Part shown: positions 44,865 to 53,251 of the stretch, piece by piece | Position numbering within the stretch: position 1 is the stretch's first letter | Layout: every line of letters starts with the position of its first letter | NCBI GenBank assembly: GCA_019752335.1 | Contig: JAIEMJ010000006.1 | Span: forward strand, 62,001-126,000 | Length of the DNA: 64,000 nucleotides | Source: Bryobacteraceae bacterium | GTDB lineage: Bacteria; Acidobacteriota; Terriglobia; Bryobacterales; Bryobacteraceae | Direction: 5' to 3' | The notes under the pieces: model-generated | What the model was told of the DNA's origin: nothing | The model's input: only the letters and a program-made list of their open reading frames with translations | Databases searched by the model: none | Program-made: the position numbers and the translations under genes

Positions 44865-45489
44865 CGATCACCCGGTGTTTCGCCGCGGGTTGCGGTATGT
44901 GATGCAGGAGGAATCGGGGTTGTCGATTGTGGCCGAAGCCGAGGACGGGGCGGCGGCGCTGGCGCTGATCCGGATCCACGATCCGGCGGTGGCGGTGTTG
45001 GACATCGATATGCCAAAGATGGATGGGTTCGCCGTGGTGAAAGCACTGCAGGAGGAGCAGCGCGCGACGGCGATTGTCATCCTGACGATGCACAAGGACG
45101 AAGAGTTGTTCAACGAGGCCATGAACCGGAGCGTGCAGGGTTATCTGCTGAAGGACAGCGCGGTGCAGGATATTGTGGGCGCCGTGCGCGCCGTGGCGGG
45201 CGGACAGTATTACATCAGCCCGGCCATTTCGGGGTATCTGTTGAACCGGAACCAGCGGAACGCGGCCGTCGCGCGGCGGAATCCGGGGTTAGAACTACTG
45301 ACGCCAACGGAGCGGCGCGTGCTGGCTTTGATTGCCGGCTATCAAACCAACAAGGACATTGCGGCGCACCTTTTCCTGAGCCGGCGGACGGTGGAAAATC
45401 ACCGCGCCAATATCTGCCAGAAGCTGGAGTTGCATGGATCGCACGCGTTGCTGCGGTTTGCGGCGCAGAACAAGGACTCCTTGGTCTAG
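44830..45489 (+). CDS. NarL/FixJ-family response regulator
   Basis: 219 residues from the ATG at 44830. The receiver has the acidic pair D12-D13, phospho-acceptor D58 (VLDIDMPKMDG) and K in LLKDSAV. A LuxR-type HTH spans about residues 150-212 (LTPTERRVLALIAGYQTNKDIA, RRTVENHRANI). The gene overlaps the kinase by 35 bp, a classic translationally coupled pair. Plausible targets are the twin secreted genes, which share a palindrome upstream; this is inference. Confidence 0.92.
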   Translation: MFEEPIRVVIADDHPVFRRGLRYVMQEESGLSIVAEAEDGAAALALIRIHDPAVAVLDIDMPKMDGFAVVKALQEEQRATAIVILTMHKDEELFNEAMNRSVQGYLLKDSAVQDIVGAVRAVAGGQYYISPAISGYLLNRNQRNAAVARRNPGLELLTPTERRVLALIAGYQTNKDIAAHLFLSRRTVENHRANICQKLELHGSHALLRFAAQNKDSLV

Positions 45490-45628
45490 GTAGTTGTACT
45501 CACGATAAACGGGACACATCGCTATTCCGGTTCGCGGGGCGCGCCCGGATACTAAGAACCAGAGCAAGGGATTGGGCAGACGCGGCGGCTGGTTCCCGCG
45601 CAACTGCGCCGACTAGGAGGAAGGTTCG

Positions 45629-46228
45629 ATGCGATGGATGGCGCTTTGGTTGATGGGAGTTGTGGCTCCGGCGGCAACGCTCGAGTTGGATACGTCGACG
45701 ACGCTGCTGAACTCGTCGTTGTTTTCGACGGGGACGACGTATGTGGCGGCGTTTCAACTGAACGGGGCGGGCAATGGGAGCACGCTAGCGGCTTTGTCCC
45801 TCTTCGACCTGGGGGGAGGGAGCGGGCTGCCAGCATCGCCTGCGGACCTGACGGCGGGACTATTCTCCGTGGGGCCGTTGCCGGCGCTTTCGGCCGGCAT
45901 CTGGCAGAGCAACGGGATGCTGACTCTGAATGTGGATCCGTTGAACGTGACGGCACTCTATACGCAGGCGTTCACGGCGGGAACCGTGTTCCGGTTCGAT
46001 TTTCTCCTGACGACCAACGTCGGCGCCGGGTTGACGCCGGATCAGTTTTCGTTTCAGCTGTACGATTCCGGACTATCGGAACTGCTCTACGATTCGGCGT
46101 TCGACGCGGTGCCCGGGGTGACCGTGCCGGAGCCTGGGACGATGTCACTCTGCGGGGCGATGGGAGTACTGGTGTGGCTGATCCGAAGCAAAGCTTCGCG
46201 CCGACCTGGGCCAGGTGGGCGGGTTTAG
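45629..46228 (+). CDS. PEP-CTERM sorting domain protein
   Basis: 199 residues with a strong Shine-Dalgarno (AGGAGGAAGG). Signal peptide MRWMALWLMGVVAPAAT, then an Asn/Ser/Thr-rich beta domain (STTLLNSSLFSTGTTYVAAF). The C-terminus has VPEPG, a hydrophobic helix and a basic RSKASRR tail, the PEP-CTERM signal recognised by an exosortase. No exosortase is in this window. It probably ends up on the cell surface or in the extracellular matrix. It lies 139 bp after the response regulator; co-regulation is possible. Confidence 0.85.
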   Translation: MRWMALWLMGVVAPAATLELDTSTTLLNSSLFSTGTTYVAAFQLNGAGNGSTLAALSLFDLGGGSGLPASPADLTAGLFSVGPLPALSAGIWQSNGMLTLNVDPLNVTALYTQAFTAGTVFRFDFLLTTNVGAGLTPDQFSFQLYDSGLSELLYDSAFDAVPGVTVPEPGTMSLCGAMGVLVWLIRSKASRRPGPGGRV

Positions 46229-48708
46229 GAAAGGATCGGAAAGAGCTGATAGTCCTTGGGTACGAATAAACTGCCCTCCGTCACGGGCGTCACGCGCCGC
46301 AAGGCGGTAGTTAATTGGCTGTACGTGGTGTACCCCGATAGAGCACTGGCGAAGGCTTGGGTGACTTGGCGTACTTGCTCGCCATCTTCGTGGACGAACT
46401 CCAGCCGGAAGTGATGAATTCCCGCCTGACGCCATGCCTCTAAATGGGCGCTGGCCTGTTGCGCTTCCGCGCCGAAGACGGTGTTGCGGCAGCCGACGTC
46501 GGCGATCACCGGATGCTCGCGGCCTTGGCCGTCGCGGAGGGCGATCTGATGTGCTTCGCAGGGGCGGCCGCAGTCGCGATGGGTGGTGCCCGTGGAGAGG
46601 AAGCGGCAGAAGACGCAATGCTCGGTGTGGAAGACGGGCAAGTGCTGGTAAACGACGGCCTCAATCCGTTCGGCGCCAACGGCGCGGGCCAGGGCCGCGA
46701 CTTGCGCGGCATTCAAGTCGTGCGTGGGCGTTAGGCGTGTTAGGCCCAAGGCCAGATAAGCTTCGGCGGTGAGGGTGTTGGCGGTGTTGAGGCTGAAGTC
46801 GCCGATGAGTTCGGCTTGGGGGGCGGCTTGCAGGAGTCCGGTGGAGCGCACGAGAATCGGGCAGGCGAGACTGGCCAGGAAATTGGCGATGCGCGATTCG
46901 CCCGGCTTCAGGATCCGCGGACTCGCGACGCGCGCGGTGAGTCCGGCGGCTTTTACGCGTTCGACGGAGGGGCGGAGTCCGTAGAGGTCGAGATAGTCGA
47001 GGGTGATGCTGGCGGGGCGGAGGTCGAGGGCGGCGGCGAGTTGCTCGGCGTTGCGCACGAGTAGGTGTAAGTGGGGCTCGGTGGGGCGCAGTGCATCCCC
47101 TCCCTCACGGTCGGGGTTCGTTGGGGGCAACATCGGCCGGCGCGAAGGTATTTGACCCTGTAAAGCTTGTAACTGGATGACGGCGTCGCGGCGGAGTTGA
47201 TTTAGGAGCGAGGCGGGGGCGAATAGGCTGCCTTCGATATTTACTGACAAATTCTTGAGCGCGTAGGGCGTATTTCCCAGGCGGTCCAATTGGTCGCGCA
47301 AGCTGTCCGCGGATAACCCACGGTTCTGCGCCGCGCTGAGCGGCGCGGGCGAGGTAACCGTGACGCTTTGGCCGTTGCGGAGCGTCCAAATCAGGGTGAG
47401 GGGAGAGGCGGGCGTGGCGGACGCCGATACAGTAACCGGCTGCTTCGCCACGGGTGACGTCGCCTCGACGTAGGGCCGCGCGGCCTGGTCGAGTTCGGGA
47501 TCGTGCGTGCGCCAGAGTAAGTCGCCCGGGCGGATGCGCGCGAAGTCGACGGCGCCGTTGGCGAAGGTGAGCTCGAGCGCGCCGGTGAGGCTGGGACGGA
47601 CATGATAGAGCCGCCCGCCCTCCTCCTTCTCCTGCGGACTGCGCCACGTGGCCGCATCGAAGACGACGCCGTCGCCGGCCTTGAGCGGCGACAGGTCGTG
47701 CGCGGCGGACGGCTCTACCTGCACGCGGTCCGGCAGTACCTCGCTGACGGTTCCTAGCAGGACGCCGCGATGCCGCGCGTGGCGCCCGCGCACGACGGCC
47801 TGGTGATTTACACCGCTCAGAAAATGCGGGCCGAGCCCGCGCGAATAGACCTGTTCCAGGTCGAGCGCGGTGCGCGGCGTGACGGGTGACGGGCGCCCTT
47901 CCCACGCCGCATCGACGGCGGCGCGATAGGCGCGCGTGGTGAGGGCGACGTAATCGGCGTCTTTATACCGACCTTCGATCTTCAAGCAACTGACGCCGCT
48001 GTCGATCACCTGGGGCACGATCTCCAGCGCCGACAGATCGCCGGGCGAGAGCAGGTAACGCGCGTCATCGAGCGGCCGTTCGATGCCGTCGACGAGTAAG
48101 TCGTAAGGCAGTCGGCAGGCTTGCGCGCACTGGCCGCGATTGGCGCTGCGTCCGCCCCAGGCTTCGGAGGAAAAGCACTGCCCACTGTAGGCGACACAGA
48201 GGGCGCCGTGGACGAAGATTTCGAGGTCGGCGTGGGTCTTTTCGTAAATCAAGGCGATCTCTTCCAGCGATAATTCGCGCGCTAGAGTGATCCGGTGCGC
48301 GCCTTGGGCGCGCGCGAACTCGACGCCCTCGGCGCTGGTGATGCTGGCTTGGGTGGAGGCGTGGAGCTCGAGGTCCGGGGCGATGCGGCGCGCCAGGCCG
48401 AGTACGCCGAGGTCCTGCACGATGAGGGCGTCGACGCCGGCTTCGGCGACGGCCGCAACGGCGCGCGCCGCTTCGGCGAGCTCATGTTCGAAGACCAGCG
48501 TATTGAAGGTGAGATAGCCGCGGACGCCACGTTGATGCAAGGTGCGCATCACCTCAGGCAGTTCGGCGAGTTCGAAGCCGACCTTGGCGCGCGCGGTGAA
48601 GTGCTTCAGGCCGAAGTAGCAGGCGTCGGCGCCGGCTTCGATGGCGGCGCGCAACTGGGGCCAGTGCCCGGCGGGGCTCATCACTTCCGGCTTTTGCGGG
48701 GCGCGCAC
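46225..48708 (-). CDS. Peptidase U32 family protein (TrhP/RlhA-like)
   Basis: 827 residues. The N-terminal U32 TIM-barrel-like domain opens PEVMSPAGHWPQLRAAIEAG, with the conserved Cys cluster in CVAYSGQCFSS and RGQCAQACR, and IEGRYKDADYV after it. A long central domain follows, and a C-terminal U32-associated region carries HTEHCVFCRFLSTG and CGRPCEAH, which could bind a cluster or metal. Bacterial U32 proteins of this size make 5-hydroxyuridine or 5-hydroxycytidine in tRNA or rRNA, depending on the subtype (TrhP/RlhA). Proteolysis is the historical name and not demonstrated here. Its 3' end meets the PEP-CTERM gene's 3' end with a 4-bp overlap. Confidence 0.9.
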   Translation of the reverse strand: MRAPQKPEVMSPAGHWPQLRAAIEAGADACYFGLKHFTARAKVGFELAELPEVMRTLHQRGVRGYLTFNTLVFEHELAEAARAVAAVAEAGVDALIVQDLGVLGLARRIAPDLELHASTQASITSAEGVEFARAQGAHRITLARELSLEEIALIYEKTHADLEIFVHGALCVAYSGQCFSSEAWGGRSANRGQCAQACRLPYDLLVDGIERPLDDARYLLSPGDLSALEIVPQVIDSGVSCLKIEGRYKDADYVALTTRAYRAAVDAAWEGRPSPVTPRTALDLEQVYSRGLGPHFLSGVNHQAVVRGRHARHRGVLLGTVSEVLPDRVQVEPSAAHDLSPLKAGDGVVFDAATWRSPQEKEEGGRLYHVRPSLTGALELTFANGAVDFARIRPGDLLWRTHDPELDQAARPYVEATSPVAKQPVTVSASATPASPLTLIWTLRNGQSVTVTSPAPLSAAQNRGLSADSLRDQLDRLGNTPYALKNLSVNIEGSLFAPASLLNQLRRDAVIQLQALQGQIPSRRPMLPPTNPDREGGDALRPTEPHLHLLVRNAEQLAAALDLRPASITLDYLDLYGLRPSVERVKAAGLTARVASPRILKPGESRIANFLASLACPILVRSTGLLQAAPQAELIGDFSLNTANTLTAEAYLALGLTRLTPTHDLNAAQVAALARAVGAERIEAVVYQHLPVFHTEHCVFCRFLSTGTTHRDCGRPCEAHQIALRDGQGREHPVIADVGCRNTVFGAEAQQASAHLEAWRQAGIHHFRLEFVHEDGEQVRQVTQAFASALSGYTTYSQLTTALRRVTPVTEGSLFVPKDYQLFPILS

Positions 48709-48726
48709 CCCTTCAGGGTAACGCGG

Positions 48727-48954
48727 CTATTGCAGTTCCACCCAGGCCACGTCGCCGCTTTCGTCAAGCGCAAAGTGGACGGCCGTGCCGGGCAGCAACC
48801 CGAACGCCTCCGGGGACTGCCCGGTGTAACCCCGAATCTTGTCGAACGGGCAACAGAAGGATTCGCGCAACACGGGGTCAGCGAAGTAGAAATTCTGATT
48901 CGGGCCGATGCGAAAGATCTCTCCCGAACGCACCGTCGTATCTGTATCCACCAT
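48727..48954 (-). CDS. Small beta-barrel-like protein, paralogue of the divergent 49009 gene
   Basis: 75 residues from the ATG at 48954. It reads SGEIFRIGPNQNFYFADP, then CCPFDKIRGYTGQ, FGLLPGTAVHFALDESGD. This follows the same pattern as the divergent neighbour (GHILRIV, YIADPEN, PFQFSQLRGYDGQ, GLVSGSPVRFDL). I read it as a small OB/SH3-like barrel related to cold-shock-type domains, without certainty. A longer frame reaching 49107 would run antisense through the neighbour and is rejected. Function unknown, maybe nucleic-acid binding. Confidence 0.6.
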   Translation of the reverse strand: MVDTDTTVRSGEIFRIGPNQNFYFADPVLRESFCCPFDKIRGYTGQSPEAFGLLPGTAVHFALDESGDVAWVELQ

Positions 48955-49008
48955 GCGGGCAACATCGGCAGACGGCGCGCAAAACTTTATGCTATCTTCA
49001 TAATCATT

Positions 49009-49251
49009 GTGCAAGACCCGAGAAAAGGCCACATCTTGCGAATCGTTGAATCCCTCGGAATGGGTTACATTGCCGACCCGGAAAACGACCGCATCTGGCC
49101 ATTTCAATTCTCACAGCTCCGGGGTTACGATGGACAAGATTCTGACAAGATGGGACTTGTGTCGGGGTCGCCAGTTCGTTTCGATCTTCGAGATGGAATG
49201 ATAGAAACAGTAATGGCTAGTAATGCGTTTCGGCATTCCGGTGGAAATTAG
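49009..49251 (+). CDS. Small beta-barrel-like protein, divergent paralogue, probably leaderless
   Basis: 80 residues from the GTG at 49009. CATAAT at 48999-49004 is a good -10 box whose expected start site falls on the GTG, so the mRNA may have no leader. The sequence GHILRIVESLGMGYIADP, PFQFSQLRGYDGQ, GLVSGSPVRFDL aligns with the gene at 48727 on the opposite strand. It stops 2 bp before the NlpC/P60-like gene and is probably cotranscribed with it. The pair arose by inverted duplication. Confidence 0.6.
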   Translation: MQDPRKGHILRIVESLGMGYIADPENDRIWPFQFSQLRGYDGQDSDKMGLVSGSPVRFDLRDGMIETVMASNAFRHSGGN

Positions 49252-49253
49252 AC

Positions 49254-49940
49254 ATGCAATATATCCTTGACTTGAAAAATGTCGAGGAGCATCAACTCCA
49301 CCCGGATCCTCTCTCTCCGGACCTCACGCTCCCCCCGCAGATCCTGGAAGCTGGCTATATTCCCCATCTGGAGGACCTGCAGCCCGGCGACCTGATTCTC
49401 ACCGCGCCCTATTCGAAATTCGACGCGCTGGCGCGCGGCATCAGCTACGTCGGGCCCGGCGGCGATTCACCGGAACACGCCCGTTGGAACCATGCCGCCG
49501 TCTACGCGGGTGAGCTGTTCCTCACCTGCGAAGCGACGCGCGAGGGTGTGAAGCTGGGCAATCTGCTGCATGCCTTATCCGGCTCGATGGTCCGCATCCG
49601 CCGGGGTGTCACCGATGGCGAGTTCATTGAGCGCGAACTCGGCTGGCGCACGGCGTTCTACTCGGTAGCGCGGCTCAACCAGCCTTATGACTATTCGCAC
49701 CCGCTGCAACTGGGCCGTTTGGCGATGCGCACCGGCTTTACCGAATATCGCCAGAAGCCGCCGAAGCCGCGTGGCGAAAGCGAAGAGACGATCAGTACGG
49801 AGCTCTTCCAGGACGCCTATTGGCGAGCCACCGGAATTCTGATGCAGAACCGCCTGTCGCGCGAGGCGACGCCAGCCTTCCTCAGCGCGACGCCGCTCTT
49901 GAAGGACGTCCGCTGCCGCTGGCGAAAGCTATCCTGGTAG
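49254..49940 (+). CDS. Permuted papain-fold (YiiX/NlpC-P60-like) protein
   Basis: 228 residues, no signal peptide. LQPGDLILTAPYSKF opens the fold, with the conserved His in ARWNHAAVYAG and the acidic residue in LTCEATREGVKL, as in YiiX/YebB-like permuted NlpC/P60 proteins. In this order the nucleophile Cys should follow late in the protein. The only candidates near the end are in VRCRWRKLSW, which does not fit well, so catalysis is doubtful. It may bind lipid or peptidoglycan fragments instead. It lies between the tiny barrel gene and a mini-RNase III-like gene, both within 2 bp. Confidence 0.65.
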   Translation: MQYILDLKNVEEHQLHPDPLSPDLTLPPQILEAGYIPHLEDLQPGDLILTAPYSKFDALARGISYVGPGGDSPEHARWNHAAVYAGELFLTCEATREGVKLGNLLHALSGSMVRIRRGVTDGEFIERELGWRTAFYSVARLNQPYDYSHPLQLGRLAMRTGFTEYRQKPPKPRGESEETISTELFQDAYWRATGILMQNRLSREATPAFLSATPLLKDVRCRWRKLSW

Positions 49941-49941
49941 G

Positions 49942-50238
49942 GTGAACCGCCGGAAAACCCTGGAAGACGCGTGGCTGGGCGACGCCGTGCTGAGTCTCTA
50001 TGTGCGGGAGAAGATCCTGCGCGAGGACGGCAAGGTGGACGGCGAAAAGAGCGTCCGGATGACGTCGAACCAATTTTTGTCCGCCTTCGGCGAGCCCAGC
50101 GAGGTGGAAGCGGCCCTAGGTCGCGAGTACCAGAATGGCGGTTTGGCGGCCGCTTACGCCTGGATTGAGGCCAAATTGATGCCCCGATTTGCCCAGCAGG
50201 AAGAAAATCGACGCAAGCGGCTGGGTTTGTCGCAATAA
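49942..50238 (+). CDS. Mini-ribonuclease III-like protein
   Basis: 98 residues from a GTG that directly follows the upstream stop. EDAWLGDAVLSLYVREKIL matches the RNase III signature helix in Mini-III (MrnC) enzymes, with D14 as the likely metal ligand. A second acidic ligand may be E76 in YAWIEAKLMPRF. There is no double-stranded RNA-binding domain, as in MrnC, which matures 23S rRNA in Firmicutes. It is shorter than MrnC (about 130-140 residues), so activity is uncertain. Confidence 0.6.
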   Translation: MNRRKTLEDAWLGDAVLSLYVREKILREDGKVDGEKSVRMTSNQFLSAFGEPSEVEAALGREYQNGGLAAAYAWIEAKLMPRFAQQEENRRKRLGLSQ

Positions 50239-50273
50239 TCGGGAGGTTGCCGCGTATAGCCAGATGAGGAATC

Positions 50274-50786
50274 ATGATGGCGACGCTCGCAATAGCCGAA
50301 AATCCGATACAGGCCATGCCCCCAGAACTAGGCGATCTTTACACCCGCTACGCGGATACAGTTTACCGGACCGCCCTGCGCGTCACCGGTTCCACGGCCG
50401 ACGCCGAGGATGTTTTGCAGACCGTTTTTCTCCGTGTGCTGAAACGCGAGGAGCCCTTGGACCCCTTGCGCGCGCCGGAGGGCTTTCTGCGTCGATCGGC
50501 GGCCAATGCCGCGATCGACGTGGTCCGGCGCCGCCAGACCTGGCGGCAGGACTCGTTATCGGAGTCGCCGGACCGGTTGAAGCAAGATAGCTCCGCCGAA
50601 CTGAAGGAGCGTTTGCGGCAAGCCATCGCCACGCTCGACGCGCGGGACGCCGAGATGTTTGTCCTGCGGTATATGGAAGGTTTGGCGAACGGGGAAATCG
50701 CCGAAATGTATGGTCTGGAAAAGACCACGATTGCGGTGCGCCTTCATCGCATTCGAGAGTCGTTGAAAGTGCAGTTGGGGAACTGA
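50274..50786 (+). CDS. ECF sigma factor
   Basis: 170 residues. Region 2 reads DLYTRYADTVYRTALRVTGSTADAEDVLQ, and region 4 LDARDAEMFVLRYMEGLANGEIAEMYGL with a recognition helix TTIAVRLHRIRE. It has GAGGA a few bases ahead of the first ATG. The next gene encodes its presumed anti-sigma factor, 12 bp downstream. Together they precede two ABC transporter pairs, likely part of the same transcript or regulon. Confidence 0.92.
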   Translation: MMATLAIAENPIQAMPPELGDLYTRYADTVYRTALRVTGSTADAEDVLQTVFLRVLKREEPLDPLRAPEGFLRRSAANAAIDVVRRRQTWRQDSLSESPDRLKQDSSAELKERLRQAIATLDARDAEMFVLRYMEGLANGEIAEMYGLEKTTIAVRLHRIRESLKVQLGN

Positions 50787-50798
50787 AGAAAGGAAAAT

Positions 50799-53249
50799 AT
50801 GATGAACGACGAACAGTTTGACGACCTGTTAAATGAGATCCAGGCTTCGGATGCCCCACGCGAAATGGCGGAGGCCAAGGAGCGGGTGCGGGCGAAGCTG
50901 GGCATGAATCCGGCTTGCGCCGAGTTCCGCCCGGAGTTGGCGCAGTATACGGCCGGCACCCTGGAAGAGACGCGGCGACTGCTGGTGGAGGACCACCTCA
51001 GCCGTTGCGCCGGCTGCCGTGGTATCTATGGCGAACTGACGGGCGAACGGCCCAAGGTGATCGCGATGCCCGCGAAGCCGGCGCGCAAGCTGCCTTCTTT
51101 TGCGAAATGGGCGATTGCCGCCGGTGTCGCGGCATTGTCCGTCTGGGCGGCGCGTGAGCCGCTCGATAAATGGATGGCGCCCTCCGGCGCGCGCGCCACG
51201 CTGGCGATGGGCGAGTTGATCCGCGTCGATGGCCGGCAACTGAAGCCCGGCGACTCGATTGACGAAGGCGATGTCGTCCGCTCGGGACGGGGCGTCCGGC
51301 CGCGCTTGCGTCTGGCCGACGGTTCACAGCTCGAAATGAATGAGCGCTCTGAGCTCTATGTGACGGCGGCGTGGAGCGGGCAGACCGTGCACCTCGAACG
51401 CGGCGATGTGTTGATTCAAGCCGCCAAGCAGCGGCGCGGCTATCTGAAGGTCGCCACGCAAGATTCGGTGACGTCGGTGAAGGGTACGGTGTTTTCCGTC
51501 AGCACCGGCTTGCAGGGCTCCCTGGTGACGGTGATTGAAGGCGCGGTGCAGGTGGATAAGTCCGGCGGCGGCACGTTGCTGAAGCCCGGCGAACACACCG
51601 CGACGTCGGCGGCGCTCGAGACGGTCACGCCCACTGAGGCCGTGGCTTGGAGCGAGGACGCGCGCAAGTACATCCAGTTGCTGGCCGAGTTGGCCGTGGT
51701 GGAGCAGCGCTTCGCGGCCTTGCCGGCCCCGGCTCTGCGGACGAATCCCCAGTTGCTCGCCTACCTGCCCGCCAACACGATGGTGTACGGCTCTGTGCCG
51801 AACCTGGGCGGACCGGTGGACCAGATCATCGGACTGATGGATCAGCGTGCCCGCGAAAGCGCCGTGCTGCGCGAGTGGTGGAATTCCGGCGCCATGGTGG
51901 ACGCGAAGCAGCAACTGACGAAACTGCAAGCGTTGACGCCGCTGATCGGTGACGAGATGGTGTTCGGCCTGACGTCCGATGGCAACAACTCGAAGCCCTT
52001 GCTGGTGATGGGCGTGAAGGCCGGCCAGCGCGCGGCTTTGCAAGCCAAGCTTGACCAGACCTTCACCGGCGTGCCGCACATGGCCTACACGGTGACGGAT
52101 CAGTTCGTCCTGATGACGGGCGAAGCGAAAGACCTGGCGCCGCTACAAGGCGCCGCCACTAAGCTCAGCGCGACTCCATTCGGCAATGAGATCCGGGCCC
52201 GTTATGCGAAGGGCGCCGGTTGGCTGCTCGGCGTGAATATCGAACTCGCGACGCTGCGGTCAGGGACGAGCCTGCAGCAGCAGGCGAGTATGGTCACCAC
52301 GGGGATCAATCGCATGAAGCACTTGTTCCTGGAACAGAAGCAAGTGGGCTCCGCGAGCGAGAACTCGGCACTGCTCAGCTTCAACGGGCCGCGTACCGGC
52401 CTGGCGAGTTGGCTCGCCTCTCCGGCGGCAACGGCGGCCGGCGAGTACATTTCGCCGGACGCTCTGGTGGCCGGCTCCATCACGACCGGGAACCCGCGCG
52501 AACTCTTTAACTCGCTGCTGGATACGCTGTCGAAGCTTTCGCCGGACGCGATCAACCATCTGCGTGAATTCGAGCGCAAGACGGGCGTGAACTTCGCGAA
52601 CGACATCGCTGGCGCCTTGGGCACCGACTACGCCTATGCCGTGGAGACGCCGACGTTGCCGATCCCCGGCTGGATCGCGGTAGCCGAAGTCTATCGCCAG
52701 GCTTCGCTTGATGAGTCGCTGCGGCGCTTTGTGGAAGCCTTCAATCGGGAGTCGCCGTCGGCGAAGCTGACCTTGAAGACGGAGACCACCGGTGGCCGCA
52801 CCTGGACGACGATCACCGCCTCCAGTGCTCCCGGGATGGCTCTGCAGATGACTTACGATCGTGGCTACCTGCTGCTCAGTTCGGACCGCGCCATCATCAC
52901 GCGCGCCATCCAAACGCGCCCCGGCGGCTTCCCGCTGGTCCGCTCGGCGAAGTTCCGCAACCAACTGCCGAGTGGCGCGGGCATGCATCAATCCGCCTTT
53001 TTGTGGATCAATACCAGCGAGCAAGTACGGCAGATGCTCTCAAGCGTGGTCACCGGACAATTGGCTACGCTATTGCAGAATCGCGAGCCTTTGTTGGTCC
53101 TGGTGAACGGAGAAACGGAACGAATTTCGGCCGCGAGTCGTAACCGTATTACCAGCATGCTGTTCGACATGCTGCTGGCCGGGGTAGCCGGGGGCGATCA
53201 GCCACGTCAGGCGCCACGTGTGTTGGGAGAGAAGAAGGCACAATTGTAA
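50799..53249 (+). CDS. FecR-domain anti-sigma factor fused to DUF3352-like domain
   Basis: 816 residues. The N-terminal zinc-finger-like anti-sigma part has EDHLSRCAGCRG (HxxxCxxC). One transmembrane helix lies at about 100-117. A FecR domain spans about 150-245 (GDVVRSGRGVRPRLRLADG, TSVKGTVFSVST). Then about 540 residues look like DUF3352 (LLAYLPANTMVYGSVPNLGG, and YISPDALVAGSITTGNP). The last part is probably extracytoplasmic. This layout is seen in Acidobacteria, where the protein both restrains the sigma factor and senses an envelope signal. It is 12 bp from the sigma gene and 2 bp before the ABC ATPase. Confidence 0.88.
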   Translation: MMNDEQFDDLLNEIQASDAPREMAEAKERVRAKLGMNPACAEFRPELAQYTAGTLEETRRLLVEDHLSRCAGCRGIYGELTGERPKVIAMPAKPARKLPSFAKWAIAAGVAALSVWAAREPLDKWMAPSGARATLAMGELIRVDGRQLKPGDSIDEGDVVRSGRGVRPRLRLADGSQLEMNERSELYVTAAWSGQTVHLERGDVLIQAAKQRRGYLKVATQDSVTSVKGTVFSVSTGLQGSLVTVIEGAVQVDKSGGGTLLKPGEHTATSAALETVTPTEAVAWSEDARKYIQLLAELAVVEQRFAALPAPALRTNPQLLAYLPANTMVYGSVPNLGGPVDQIIGLMDQRARESAVLREWWNSGAMVDAKQQLTKLQALTPLIGDEMVFGLTSDGNNSKPLLVMGVKAGQRAALQAKLDQTFTGVPHMAYTVTDQFVLMTGEAKDLAPLQGAATKLSATPFGNEIRARYAKGAGWLLGVNIELATLRSGTSLQQQASMVTTGINRMKHLFLEQKQVGSASENSALLSFNGPRTGLASWLASPAATAAGEYISPDALVAGSITTGNPRELFNSLLDTLSKLSPDAINHLREFERKTGVNFANDIAGALGTDYAYAVETPTLPIPGWIAVAEVYRQASLDESLRRFVEAFNRESPSAKLTLKTETTGGRTWTTITASSAPGMALQMTYDRGYLLLSSDRAIITRAIQTRPGGFPLVRSAKFRNQLPSGAGMHQSAFLWINTSEQVRQMLSSVVTGQLATLLQNREPLLVLVNGETERISAASRNRITSMLFDMLLAGVAGGDQPRQAPRVLGEKKAQL

Positions 53250-53251
53250 GC

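Noticed and set aside
48727-49107. 126-residue version of the minus-strand small protein
   Set aside because: The extra N-terminal part is antisense to the divergent paralogue, and the ATG at 48954 leaves room for both promoters.
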